Origin: Nocardioides albertanoniae
Lineage (GTDB): Bacteria; Actinomycetota; Actinomycetes; Propionibacteriales; Nocardioidaceae
Length of the DNA stretch: 64,000 nt
Reading direction: 5' to 3'
Assembly: GCF_006716315.1 (NCBI RefSeq)
Contig: NZ_VFOV01000001.1
Location: 4,418,501-4,482,500 of the forward strand
Shown: piece by piece, positions 26,241 through 34,635 of the stretch
Layout of the letters: every line of letters starts with the position of its first letter
How positions within the stretch are numbered: position 1 is the first letter of the stretch
Notes under the pieces: generated by a model
The model's database searches: none
What the model was told of the DNA's origin: nothing
What the model saw: only the letters and a program-made list of their open reading frames with translations
Program-made: the position numbers and the translations under genes

Positions 26241-26591
26241 CTACTCCCCCGACGAGGACGAGGACGAGGAGCGGCGACGTACGACCAGGGCGAGCCCGCC
26301 CGCGCCGACGAGCACCACGACGGTGCCGATCACGCCGGCCAGACCGCCGGAGAGCCGAGAGTTGTCGACTCCCTTGGCCGAGTAGTCGGCCAGCGGGCCG
26401 TCGGCCGCACCGTGGTTGGAGGCGCTGTCGAGGAAGCCCGTCTTGCCGGCGACGTACTCGAGGCCGTCGGGGTCGGCCGAGGCGTAATAAGAGACGACAC
26501 CGGCCAGGAGCAGAGCGACGACGGCGATGCCGATCGCGACCCACTTGAACGGCACGGCCCTCTTCTGGCCGTTCTTCGTCGAGGCGTTCAC
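26241..26591 (-). CDS. cbiN: Cobalt/nickel transporter subunit CbiN (PDGLE domain)
   Basis: This 116-residue small subunit has two membrane helices (about residues 16-36 and 85-103) separated by an external loop with the signature DPDGLE. CbiN/NikN works with CbiM in metal loading. The GTG start overlaps the cbiM stop by four bases (GTGA). The C-terminus is a run of Ser after Arg residues. Confidence 0.9.
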   Translation of the reverse strand: MNASTKNGQKRAVPFKWVAIGIAVVALLLAGVVSYYASADPDGLEYVAGKTGFLDSASNHGAADGPLADYSAKGVDNSRLSGGLAGVIGTVVVLVGAGGLALVVRRRSSSSSSSGE

Positions 26592-27280
26592 GCGACCGAC
26601 TCCTTCGGCTTGATGACCAGGTCGCGCTCGGCGATCACGCCTCGCGCGGCGTAGACGAGGTCGGGACGTACGGAGAGGATCGCGCCCACGGCGAGGAACG
26701 TGATGGCGGCCTCGCCGAGGCCGATGACGGTGTGCCACCCGAGCATGGCGGTGGCCAGCGTCGTCAGCGAGATGTCGGCAGTGCCACCGACGGCGTAGAA
26801 ACCGGTGAACAGCAGCGCCGCCGCCGGGACGGAGAAGAACGCACCCACCGCGGCCGCTGGCGCGACGAGGCCGACCCGCTTCGGCAGCACCTTGATCAGC
26901 ACCCGGCTCACGAACCAGCCGACCACGACGGTCGTGACCGCCATCAGCAAGATGTTGGTGCCGAGCGCGGTGATGCCGCCGTCGGCGAAGAGCAGCGACT
27001 GCACGATCAGCACGACCGAGACGCACAGCACCCCGGTCCATGGGCCGACCAGCACGGCAGCCAAGGCGCCGCCCATCAGGTGGCCGCTCGTGCCTGCGCC
27101 GACCGGGAAGTTGAGCATCTGGGTCGCGAAGACGAATGCGGCGACGAGCCCCGCCAGCGGGGCGGTCTTGTCGTCGAGCTCGCGCCGTGCGCCGCGGAGC
27201 GCGACGCCGACCGCGACGACAGCGACGGCGCCGGTGGCGATCGAGGTCGGAGCGTCGAGGAAGCCGTCAGGGACGTGCAT
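26588..27280 (-). CDS. cbiM: Cobalt/nickel-binding ECF substrate component CbiM
   Basis: This 230-residue S component begins MHVPDGFLDAPT. In CbiM/NikM the free N-terminus and His2 bind the metal, so the ATG at 27280 (AGAGGTG upstream) must be the true start; earlier in-frame codons would bury His2. About six spans follow. The first gene of the cbiMNQO operon; a Nur-like box lies 64 bp upstream. Whether the substrate is Ni or Co cannot be fixed from the protein. Confidence 0.93.
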   Translation of the reverse strand: MHVPDGFLDAPTSIATGAVAVVAVGVALRGARRELDDKTAPLAGLVAAFVFATQMLNFPVGAGTSGHLMGGALAAVLVGPWTGVLCVSVVLIVQSLLFADGGITALGTNILLMAVTTVVVGWFVSRVLIKVLPKRVGLVAPAAAVGAFFSVPAAALLFTGFYAVGGTADISLTTLATAMLGWHTVIGLGEAAITFLAVGAILSVRPDLVYAARGVIAERDLVIKPKESVA

Positions 27281-27343
27281 GGGCACCTCTTGGATCTGCG
27301 TGGGGTGGGTGTGCGCGATCTCCGAGACGACGGAGAACGCTAA

Positions 27344-27360
27344 ATGCGAACTTATCGCAA
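27344..27360. promoter_or_regulatory. Nur-like (Fur-family) operator upstream of cbiM
   Basis: ATGCGA-ACTTA-TCGCAA is an inverted repeat with a 5-base spacer. It fits the shape of the Streptomyces Nur box (tTGCaa-N5-ttGCAA), used for nickel-dependent repression. It lies 64 bp before the cbiM ATG, on the promoter side. Confidence 0.5.
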
Positions 27361-27406
27361 TAGCCTCGCCCACGCATTGTTCGCGCCATAGAGACGTCAA
27401 GACGTC

Positions 27407-27439
27407 AGAAGTGTCAATAATCAGCAAATGGATACTTCT
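27407..27439. promoter_or_regulatory. Inverted repeat upstream of the CoA-transferase genes
   Basis: AGAAGTGTC and GATACTTCT pair in 8 of 9 positions around a 15-base A/T-rich spacer, 49 bp before the scoA start. It may be an operator of that operon. Confidence 0.35.
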
Positions 27440-27488
27440 CAAGTCATGAAAGCACGCGTACGGTCCCAGCATGAGGGAGCGGAGAAAT

Positions 27489-28289
27489 ATGGGTCTGGAC
27501 AAGGTGGTCGGATCGGCCGCGGAGGCGGTCGCCGACGTTCACAACGGCGCGAGCCTGGCCGTCGGCGGCTTCGGCCTGGTGGGGATCCCGTGGTTCCTGA
27601 TCGAGGCGCTGCGCGAGCAGGGCGCCGACGACCTGACGGTCGTCTCCAACAACTGCGGCGTCGACGGCGCCGGCCTGGGACTGCTGCTCGACGACCACCG
27701 CATCTCCCGCGTGATCGCCAGCTACATCGGGGAGAACAAGGAGTTCGGCCGGCAGTATCTGACCGGCGAGCTCACGCTCGAGCTCACCCCGCAGGGCACG
27801 CTGGCCGAGCGGATGCGCGCGGGCGGCAGCGGGATCGGCGCCTTCTACACCCCGACCGGCGTCGGCACGATGGTCTCCGACGGAGGCCTCCCCTACCGCT
27901 ACCACCCCGACGGCACGATCGCGGAGGCCTCCGAACCGAAGGAGGTCAGGGAGTTCCACGGCCGGCAGATGGTGCTCGAGGAGAGCATCGTCACCGACGT
28001 CGCACTGGTGCGCGCGACCCGCATCGACCGGGCCGGCAACGCCCAGTTCAACGCCTCCACCCGCAACTTCAACGTGCCGGCGGCGATGGCCGGACGGATC
28101 ACGATCGTCGAGGCCGAGGAGGTCGTCGAGGTCGGCGAGATCGCCGCCGCCGACGTACATCTGCCGGGGATCTTCGTGCAGAGGATCGTGGCGCTGACGC
28201 CCGAGCAGGCCGCACGCAAGGACATCGAGAAGCGTACGACGCGAGGCGAGCGCCCCACCGAGCCCACGACCGACACGAAGGAGGCCTGA
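27489..28289 (+). CDS. scoA: 3-Oxoacid CoA-transferase subunit A
   Basis: This 266-residue alpha subunit of a family I CoA-transferase moves CoA from succinyl-CoA to a 3-oxoacid. VVGSAAEAVADVHNGASLAVGGFGLVGIP is the family start and GTMVSDGGLPYRY the later block. The ATG at 27489 is preferred to 27471 because GGAG lies just upstream. The beta subunit follows 3 bp after. Acetoacetate (ScoA) and 3-oxoadipate (PcaI) enzymes are close relatives; with no pca genes near, acetoacetate is favoured but unproved. Confidence 0.88.
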   Translation: MGLDKVVGSAAEAVADVHNGASLAVGGFGLVGIPWFLIEALREQGADDLTVVSNNCGVDGAGLGLLLDDHRISRVIASYIGENKEFGRQYLTGELTLELTPQGTLAERMRAGGSGIGAFYTPTGVGTMVSDGGLPYRYHPDGTIAEASEPKEVREFHGRQMVLEESIVTDVALVRATRIDRAGNAQFNASTRNFNVPAAMAGRITIVEAEEVVEVGEIAAADVHLPGIFVQRIVALTPEQAARKDIEKRTTRGERPTEPTTDTKEA

Positions 28290-28292
28290 GCC

Positions 28293-28955
28293 ATGGCTTG
28301 GGACCGCAACCAGATGGCCGCTCGCGCCGCGCAGGAGCTGCAGGACGGCGACTACGTCAACCTCGGGATCGGGCTGCCGACGCTGATCCCCGACTACATC
28401 CCGGAGACATCGACGGTCGTGCTCCACGCCGAGAACGGCATCCTCGGCGTCGGCCCGTTCCCCTACGAGGACGAGGTCGACCCCGACCTGATCAACGCCG
28501 GCAAGCAGACCGTGACCGTGCTCGCCGGCGCCTCGTACTTCGACTCGGCGACCTCGTTCGCGATGATCCGTGGCGGCCACATCGACGTCGCCGTGCTGGG
28601 CGCGATGCAGGTCGCGACCAACGGTGACATCGCCAACTGGATGGTGCCCGGCCAGATGGTCAAGGGCATGGGTGGCGCGATGGATCTGGTCTCCGGAGCC
28701 GGACGCGTGATCGTGCTGATGGAGCACGTCACCAGGAAGGGCGCCCCCAAGCTGCTGAGCGCCTGCGACCTGCCGCTGACCGGGCGCGGCATCGTGAAGC
28801 GGGTCATCACCGATCTGGGTGTGCTCGACGTCGGCACGTCCGAGGGCTCGTTCGAACTCGTCGAGCTGGCGCCGGGCGTGAGCTACGACGAGGTCGCGGC
28901 CGCCACGGGCGCACCGGTCATCGATCACACCGGCGCTCCGGCCCTGACTACTTAG
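28293..28955 (+). CDS. scoB: 3-Oxoacid CoA-transferase subunit B
   Basis: This 220-residue beta subunit carries the catalytic Glu in the [11 protein letters not shown] motif that forms the glutamyl-CoA thioester. [15 protein letters not shown] and the glycine-rich [15 protein letters not shown] are typical. It is co-transcribed with the alpha subunit, and the short 3-bp gap suggests coupled translation for a fixed ratio. Confidence 0.9.
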   Translation: MAWDRNQMAARAAQELQDGDYVNLGIGLPTLIPDYIPETSTVVLHAENGILGVGPFPYEDEVDPDLINAGKQTVTVLAGASYFDSATSFAMIRGGHIDVAVLGAMQVATNGDIANWMVPGQMVKGMGGAMDLVSGAGRVIVLMEHVTRKGAPKLLSACDLPLTGRGIVKRVITDLGVLDVGTSEGSFELVELAPGVSYDEVAAATGAPVIDHTGAPALTT

Positions 28956-29045
28956 TCTCACGATCCAATATCCGACCGAGGTCTCGTAACCCCGGATTTC
29001 GCTCCTCGTTTGACGTGTGATACCCACCACACACTGGAGTGAGTC

Positions 29046-30839
29046 ATGAAACTCGGCGTCCTGACTTTCCTGCTTCCGTCCCTGGCTCTGATCTCGACCT
29101 CCCTCTCGCCGGCGGCCGCCGCTGATCCGCTCGAAGGGTCGGCGGCCGCTGCGTGGAAACCCCGACCCGCGACGTACGGCGTGAGCGTCGAGAAGGACGT
29201 CGAGCTCACGATGTCGGACGGTGTCGTGCTTCGCGCCGACATCCGCCGCCCGGCCGACGACGACGGCACCCCGGCAGCCGGCCGGTTCCCGGTGCTCCTG
29301 ACCCAGAACCCCTACAACAAGAACCTCGCCAGCGCGGGCGGCGACTACTTCGTGCAGCGGGGCTATGTCACCGTCCAGACCGACGTACGCGGCACCGGCT
29401 CGTCCGCCGGCCAGTGGGACTCCTTCGGCGACCGCGAGCAGAAGGACGGGCTGGAGGTGGCCAACTGGGCGACGTCGAAGGCGCGCCCTTGGAGCAACGG
29501 CGAGCTCGGCCTGTGGGGCGCCTCCTACATGGCGATCAACCAGTTCTTCACCGCCGCCCAGCACCCGCGAGGGCTGAAGGCGATGTTCCCCATCGTCCCG
29601 GCAGGCGACATCTACCGCGACGTGGTCGCCTCCGGCGGGCAGATCGACGCCGGGTTCATCCCGCTCTGGCTCGGCCTGGTCACCGGCTCAGGGCTCGTGC
29701 CACCGGCGGTCAACGAGACCAAGCCCGAGGCGACACTGCTCACCCTGCTGCAGCACGCCGGCGGCGCGCTCGGGTTCCAGGTGCCGATGCTCGCCACCGC
29801 TGCGCTGGCCGGCGACGCGGCGTACGACGGCCCGTTCTACACGAAGCGGTCGCCGCTGAGCGTGGTCGACGAGATCGACGTGCCGACGTTCGTGACCGCC
29901 GGGCAGTACGACATCTTCCAGCGCGGCGCGCCGATGCTCTTCGACCGGATGCAGCGCAACGGCGTCGACACCAAGCTGCTCATCGGGCCGTGGACGCACG
30001 CCGAGGCGGCGACCGGCGCCGGCCTCGAGGGCAGCGGGATCAACAACCTGGACGAGATGGCGCTGCGCTGGTTCGACACCCACATCAAGGGCACGCCCGA
30101 CCCCGCCCTCGACACCGATGTCGCCCCGGTGACCTACCACGAGATCGGCTCCGGCACGTGGCGCACCCAGCGCTCCTGGCTCGGCTCTGAGGTCGAGGCC
30201 GAGACGTACGCCCTCGGGTCGGCGCTGAAGCCGACCGGCGGTGACTCCGTCGCGCCGCTGCCGGTGCAGGGGCTCTGCTCCCGCAGCACGTCGCAGTGGA
30301 CCGCGGGCGCTGCCGCGATCCCTGGCTGCACGACCGACAACCGCGTCAACGACGCGCTCGGTGTCTCGTACGAGACCTCGCCGGCGACGACCGACCTGGC
30401 AGTCTCCGGCCCGATCAACGCCGACCTATCGATCTCGACGACCGGCACCGACGGCCTGGTCTCGGTCTCCGTCGAGGACGTCGCCCCCGACGGCGCGGTC
30501 GACCGGATCACCGGCGGCTGGCAGACCCTGCGCCACCGAGCCGTGACGGACTCGAAGTCGAGGCGGCTCGACGGCCAGGTCATCCAGCCCTGGCACCCGT
30601 TCACCCGCGAGGCCGAGCAGGCTGTCACGCCCGGCGAGATCTACCGGGTGCCCGTCGAGGTCTTTCCGACCGGCGCCGTGATCAAGAAGGGCCATCGCCT
30701 GCGCGTCACCGTCCACTCCTACGACGCCCCGCACCTGCTGCCCAACGTGAAGCAGCTGGCCCGCGGTGCCGCCGGCGTCCTCACGGTCCACCACACGAAG
30801 ACGAACCCGTCGACCCTGGTGCTCCCGGTCCGGAGGTAG
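29046..30839 (+). CDS. Secreted CocE/NonD-family hydrolase (X-Pro dipeptidyl-peptidase type)
   Basis: The 597-residue precursor has a signal peptide to about residue 26 (SLSPAAAADP). The alpha/beta hydrolase domain has the nucleophile in LWGASYMAI, an Asp in VTAGQYDIFQRG and a His in GPWTHAEA. A C-terminal jelly-roll domain, as in CocE and PepX, runs from about residue 390. Members are esterases, acylases or X-Pro dipeptidyl peptidases; the substrate is undetermined. GGAG lies 6 bases before the ATG. Confidence 0.85.
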   Translation: MKLGVLTFLLPSLALISTSLSPAAAADPLEGSAAAAWKPRPATYGVSVEKDVELTMSDGVVLRADIRRPADDDGTPAAGRFPVLLTQNPYNKNLASAGGDYFVQRGYVTVQTDVRGTGSSAGQWDSFGDREQKDGLEVANWATSKARPWSNGELGLWGASYMAINQFFTAAQHPRGLKAMFPIVPAGDIYRDVVASGGQIDAGFIPLWLGLVTGSGLVPPAVNETKPEATLLTLLQHAGGALGFQVPMLATAALAGDAAYDGPFYTKRSPLSVVDEIDVPTFVTAGQYDIFQRGAPMLFDRMQRNGVDTKLLIGPWTHAEAATGAGLEGSGINNLDEMALRWFDTHIKGTPDPALDTDVAPVTYHEIGSGTWRTQRSWLGSEVEAETYALGSALKPTGGDSVAPLPVQGLCSRSTSQWTAGAAAIPGCTTDNRVNDALGVSYETSPATTDLAVSGPINADLSISTTGTDGLVSVSVEDVAPDGAVDRITGGWQTLRHRAVTDSKSRRLDGQVIQPWHPFTREAEQAVTPGEIYRVPVEVFPTGAVIKKGHRLRVTVHSYDAPHLLPNVKQLARGAAGVLTVHHTKTNPSTLVLPVRR

Positions 30840-30867
30840 CACCAGGGTCGGGCGGCTTCTGATCAGA

Positions 30868-32087
30868 TCAGAGACTGGCGGCTTCGTCGGGCGCGCGCTC
30901 GGCGACCTTCGGGTCACGGGCGCGGGCCGCATTCACGAGCAGGTACGCCGCGAGGATCGCTCCGCCGGCGAGCGCGATCGACGCCGAAGCGTAGGCGGCG
31001 CCGTAGCCGACGGTCGTGACCAGGCCTGCGGCGATCAGGGTGCCGAGGAAGCCGCCGGCCTGCTGAGTGGTGGTGGCCAGCCCCGACCCGATCCCGGCAT
31101 GCTCCGGCGCCAGCGCGCTCATCGCGAGCGACGTCACCTGCGGCATCGCCAGCCCGAAACCGAGCGCCATCACGATCGCGCCCGGGAGCACGTCGAGCGC
31201 GAAGCCGTGCGAACCGGGCAGGCGCACGAGGTAGAGCGTGCCGACGACGAACCCGAGCATGCCGGCCACCAGGATGCGCTCGGAACCGAACCGCTCCGCC
31301 AGCGCCGCGCTGAACCCGAGGCTCGCGACGGCGATCACCGTGCTGACCGGGAGGAACGCCAGGCCCGTCACGAGCGCGCCGAAGCCGAGCACGTCTTGGA
31401 GGTAGAGGGTGGTGACGAACTGGAACGTGAACCCGCCGAAGGTCACCGTGAGCAGGATCAGGTTGGCGATCCCGAACCGACGCTCGGCGAACAGGCCGCG
31501 TGGGATCAGGCCGCCCGTGGCACCGGTGGGCGGCGTACCCTCCACCGCGCGGAGCGCCACGACCAGAGCGATCACCCCGAGCGGCACGTTGATCAGGAAG
31601 GCCCAGCGCCAGGAGGCGACCTCGGTGAGTACGCCGCCCAGGACCGTGCCGACCGAAGCGCCGATCGAACCCACGAAGGCGAGCACGGCGAAGGCACGGA
31701 GCCGGTCGCGGGCCTCGGTGTAGAGGCCGGCGATCATGCCGAGCACCACGGCCGAGGCGATGCCACCGCCGAGGCCCTGGACGAATCGGCGAGCACCAGG
31801 GAGACCGGATCCCAGGCGATGCCGCACCAGGCCGAAGCGAACGTGAAGAGGCTCAAGCCGGCGAGGAAGACGGTGCGGGTGCCGAGCACGTCGCCTGCTC
31901 GGCCGGCGGGGAGCAGGGCGATCGCGAAGGCGAGGAGGAAGCCGTTGACGACCCAGGACAGTGCGGCGTCGCCGAAGCCCAGGTCGTCGCGGATCGCGGG
32001 TAGGGCGACGGTCACCACTGTGCCGTCGAGGATCACCATCAGCTGAGTCGCTGCAAGGGTCGCGAGCGCGACTGTCTTGGTCGTCAT
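30868..32087 (-). pseudogene. Frameshifted DHA2-type MFS drug exporter
   Basis: Reading from ATG 32087 gives the N-terminal four or so helices of a 14-helix drug:H+ antiporter, with LDGTVVTVALPAI and the motif GRAGDVLGTR. After FASAWCGIAWDPVSLVLA the frame becomes nonsense and stops at 31734. The next frame continues exactly, RFVQGLGGGIASAVVLG, to the stop at 30868. One base appears to be missing at about 31788-31791. It is either a true frameshift or a sequencing error. It lies downstream of a MarR gene on the same strand, with a palindrome in the gap. Confidence 0.8.
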
Positions 32088-32103
32088 GGATACGACCATA
32101 GAA

Positions 32104-32125
32104 GATTGTTTGTTATGAAACAATC
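32104..32125. promoter_or_regulatory. MarR-type operator between marR and the MFS gene
   Basis: GATTGTTT and AAACAATC form a perfect 8-bp inverted repeat with a 6-base spacer, 17 bp upstream of the MFS ATG. Its A/T-rich symmetry is typical of MarR operators, and the gene just upstream encodes a MarR protein. Confidence 0.65.
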
Positions 32126-32157
32126 TATTTTGGGATATTCGGTTGTGGACCTATTTC

Positions 32158-32631
32158 TCAGCTGCCGGAGGCCGGCGCACGACGCCTCAGCGTCATCGTG
32201 TGCGACGGCGTCGCCCACGGCCCCTCGACCAGATGCTGGAGCGCCTCGATGAACGCCTCGCCCTCGCTCGGCGCCAGACCTTCGAGGGCTGCCGCGACGG
32301 CGGCGTTGTAGGCCTTGGAGGCCTGCTCGAGCAGCGCCGAGCCGGTCGGCGTGAGTGCGACGATGCGCGCGCGGCGATCGGTGCTCGAGACGCGCCGCAC
32401 AGCGAGGCCGCGACGCTCCAGGTTGTCGAGCGTGGTGACCATCGTGGTCTTGTCGAGCATCGCCATCTCGGCCACGGCGTTCTGGGTGTACTCCCCCTCG
32501 GCGGCCTTCATCAGCACGCAGTACTCCCGCACCGAGAGCTCCAGGCCAGCCAGCGCCTCGCCGACCTGAGCCGCGAAGGCGTGAGCGGACTGGTTGAGCA
32601 GAAACAGCAGGTCGATACGTGGTCCGGTCAT
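32158..32631 (-). CDS. MarR-family regulator
   Basis: This 157-residue winged-helix protein has the MarR core, with LDKTTMVTTLDNLERRGLAVR as recognition helix and STDRRARIVALTPTG as wing. The N-terminus (LFLLNQSAHAFAAQVGEAL) forms the dimer helix. It lies directly upstream of the MFS exporter and probably represses it through the palindrome at 32104-32125. Three 15-bp direct repeats lie upstream of its own start. Confidence 0.88.
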   Translation of the reverse strand: MTGPRIDLLFLLNQSAHAFAAQVGEALAGLELSVREYCVLMKAAEGEYTQNAVAEMAMLDKTTMVTTLDNLERRGLAVRRVSSTDRRARIVALTPTGSALLEQASKAYNAAVAAALEGLAPSEGEAFIEALQHLVEGPWATPSHTMTLRRRAPASGS

Positions 32632-32640
32632 GAACTAGAT

Positions 32641-32685
32641 CTTAACGAACCATCCGGTGCCGAACTATCCCCTGATCAACTATCC
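32641..32685. repeat. Three 15-bp direct repeats upstream of the marR gene
   Basis: On the minus strand, three adjacent 15-bp units each start GGATAGTT or GGATGGTT (units at 32671-32685, 32656-32670, 32641-32655). They end 10 bp before the ATG, in the region expected to hold the promoter. Confidence 0.55.
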
Positions 32686-32690
32686 GACGA

Positions 32691-32733
32691 CGACGGCGCT
32701 CGACCCGGCAGACACCGGGATCGAGCGCCGTCG
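32691..32733. terminator. Hairpin terminator after the glutathione peroxidase gene
   Basis: A 13-bp perfect stem (32691-32703 with 32721-32733) is extended by five more pairs (CCCGG/CCGGG) past a one-base bulge. It lies 10 bp after the peroxidase stop. Confidence 0.75.
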
Positions 32734-32742
32734 GGTCTTGGC

Positions 32743-33276
32743 TCAGAGATACTGCGCGAGATCCTCGCGGATCTCCTCGGGCGTCACCGGTGGCTCGTAC
32801 CGCTTGATGACCTCGCCGTCGCGCCCGATGAGGAACTTGGTGAAGTTCCACTTGATGTCGCCCGGCTCGGTGCCAGGGGTCAGGTCCTTGACGTGCTCGT
32901 AGAACGGGCCCAGGTGCGGACCCCAGTCACCGGGCGCCTCGGCGCGGAGGAACTCGTAGAGCGGCTCGGCGTGCTCCCCGTTGACGTCCACCTTGGCCAG
33001 GACCGGGAAGGTGACGTCGTAGTTCGTCTTGCAGAAGTCCTGGATCTCGTCGTCGGAGCCAGGCTCCTGGCCGAGGAACTGGTTGGTCGGGAAGCCGAGC
33101 ACCTCCACGCCCTGGTCCTTGGTGGCCCGGTAGAGCGCCTCCAGACCTTCGTACTGCGGGGTCAGACCGCACTTGCTCGCCACGTTGACGATGAGCAGCA
33201 GCTTGCCCTGGTAGTCACCGAGCGGGACAGTGCTGCCGTCGGCAGCCGTCGCGTCGAAGTCGTGCGTCGTGGTCAC
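32743..33276 (-). CDS. Glutathione-peroxidase-family thiol peroxidase
   Basis: This 177-residue thioredoxin-fold peroxidase reduces H2O2 or lipid peroxides. The peroxidatic Cys is C36 in NVASKCGLTPQY; the Gln is in GFPTNQFLGQEPG and the Trp-Asn pair in KWNFTKFL. Bacterial members normally use thioredoxin or mycothiol-linked reductants rather than glutathione. A second Cys is in DFCKTN, the usual resolving position. Confidence 0.92.
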   Translation of the reverse strand: MTTTHDFDATAADGSTVPLGDYQGKLLLIVNVASKCGLTPQYEGLEALYRATKDQGVEVLGFPTNQFLGQEPGSDDEIQDFCKTNYDVTFPVLAKVDVNGEHAEPLYEFLRAEAPGDWGPHLGPFYEHVKDLTPGTEPGDIKWNFTKFLIGRDGEVIKRYEPPVTPEEIREDLAQYL

Positions 33277-33330
33277 AGTTCTCTCCTCGGATCGAGTCGT
33301 GTCGCAGGGACAACCCTGCCCGACGCGAGG

Positions 33331-33633
33331 TTATGCCCCGCGCTGGTGCGGGACCGACGAGGCCTCCTCGGCCAGACGCCGCTCCCGGGCGACCGTCATG
33401 ATCGCGCTCGACATCCATTCGAGCGCCTCGGGCATCTCGAAGGCCACCTCCTCGAGCAGCGCCGGCATGTCGTGGCGGCCGACGGAGAGCATCATCTCGC
33501 TCAGCGTGCCGTCGGGGGCGGTCACCATGAACCGGAACTCGATCGCCTCCGGAGTCACCGCGGCCGCGCACCGGCTGGTCTCGAAGGTCCACGGCGCGCG
33601 ACGGGCATCACCCTCGGCACCGGTAGTCGTCAT
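33331..33633 (-). CDS. Hypothetical 100-residue protein
   Basis: I do not recognise a family. It starts MTTTGAEGDARRAPW, has a predicted beta-rich centre (EFRFMVTAPDGTLSEMMLSVGRHDMP) and a charged helical C-terminus. Reading further upstream gives non-conserved low-complexity sequence, so ATG 33633 is chosen. It is divergent from the YdjM-like gene, 174 bp apart. Confidence 0.55.
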   Translation of the reverse strand: MTTTGAEGDARRAPWTFETSRCAAAVTPEAIEFRFMVTAPDGTLSEMMLSVGRHDMPALLEEVAFEMPEALEWMSSAIMTVARERRLAEEASSVPHQRGA

Positions 33634-33807
33634 GACCGCGCATCCTATTCGGATCCCGGCCCGAACCGCACCCCTCGGCTCGTCGAACAGTGATTCGAAT
33701 CTCGTCCCGCAGACACACCGCCCCCACGGTCGAGCGACCGCCGTTCGACCGGTACGTTCGGCCGCGATCATTTCGCGGGGGAACACTGGAGAGGGACACA
33801 ACTTCAC

Positions 33808-34632
33808 ATGATGGGCGGGCATCACGCGGCCTCCGGCGCGGCCGCGTGGATCGCAGTGACATCGACGGCACCGATCGCCTTCGGGTGCTATCCGGGGGTC
33901 TCCGACATCGGCGTGATGACCGGCACCCTGGTCTGTGCCGGGGCAGCGCTGCTTCCCGACGCCGACCACCACAACGGCACGATCGCCAACTCGCTGCCTC
34001 CGGTCACGGAGGGTCTGACCAAGCTCGTCGGACACCTCTCCGGCGGCCACCGCAACGGCACCCACTCCATCCTCGGCGTGCTCGTGTTCACCGCCCTGGC
34101 CTGGGGCGCGGGGACGCTCTCGCTCGAGACCGAACGGTTCGGCAGCGTACTGATCGGCCCCGGCATCATGTGCGTGCTGCTGGTCGCCTTCGCCATGGAC
34201 GCGCTGAAGCTCACCCGGCGTGGTGTGCTCTGGCCGTGGATCGCCGCGGTCTCGTTGGCGACGATCATCGCCGTCTTCGCGCCCGAGGAATGGTGGTGGA
34301 TGCCCTTCTCGGTCGCGTTGGGCTGCACGGTGCATCTGCTGGGCGACTTCTTGACGACGATGGGTATCCCGTTGTTCTGGCCCCTGGCCAACAGACCACC
34401 GAGGTGGATCACCCGCAACAAGTGGCTTCCCTTCGACAACATGTGGACCCGCGGCGGCAACCTCGCACTCCCGATCCTCGGCGACGCGGGCTCGATCCGT
34501 GAGTGGATCGTGATGACGCCGATCACTCTCTACGCGGTCGTCGGCTTCGGATGGGCGCTGCTGAGCCAGATGGGCTTCGACGTCGAGAGCCGCTGGGACA
34601 TGCTGATCGCCAGCCTGACCGCGATGATCTGA
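33808..34632 (+). CDS. YdjM-like membrane metal-dependent hydrolase
   Basis: This 274-residue membrane protein resembles the LexA-regulated YdjM/DUF457 family. MMGGHHAASGAAAW at the start, LLPDADHHNGTIAN and GGHRNGTHSILG hold the conserved His/Asp residues that suggest metal binding near the membrane face, and CTVHLLGDFLTTMGIP holds another His/Asp pair. About six spans. In E. coli the gene is in the SOS regulon; no LexA box was recognised here. The stop lies 3 bp from the convergent kinase gene. Confidence 0.8.
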   Translation: MMGGHHAASGAAAWIAVTSTAPIAFGCYPGVSDIGVMTGTLVCAGAALLPDADHHNGTIANSLPPVTEGLTKLVGHLSGGHRNGTHSILGVLVFTALAWGAGTLSLETERFGSVLIGPGIMCVLLVAFAMDALKLTRRGVLWPWIAAVSLATIIAVFAPEEWWWMPFSVALGCTVHLLGDFLTTMGIPLFWPLANRPPRWITRNKWLPFDNMWTRGGNLALPILGDAGSIREWIVMTPITLYAVVGFGWALLSQMGFDVESRWDMLIASLTAMI

Positions 34633-34635
34633 GGC

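Noticed and set aside
27281..27488. Cobalamin riboswitch upstream of cbiM
   Set aside because: No B12-box-like sequence or long structured leader was seen. The short gap instead has a Nur-like palindrome.
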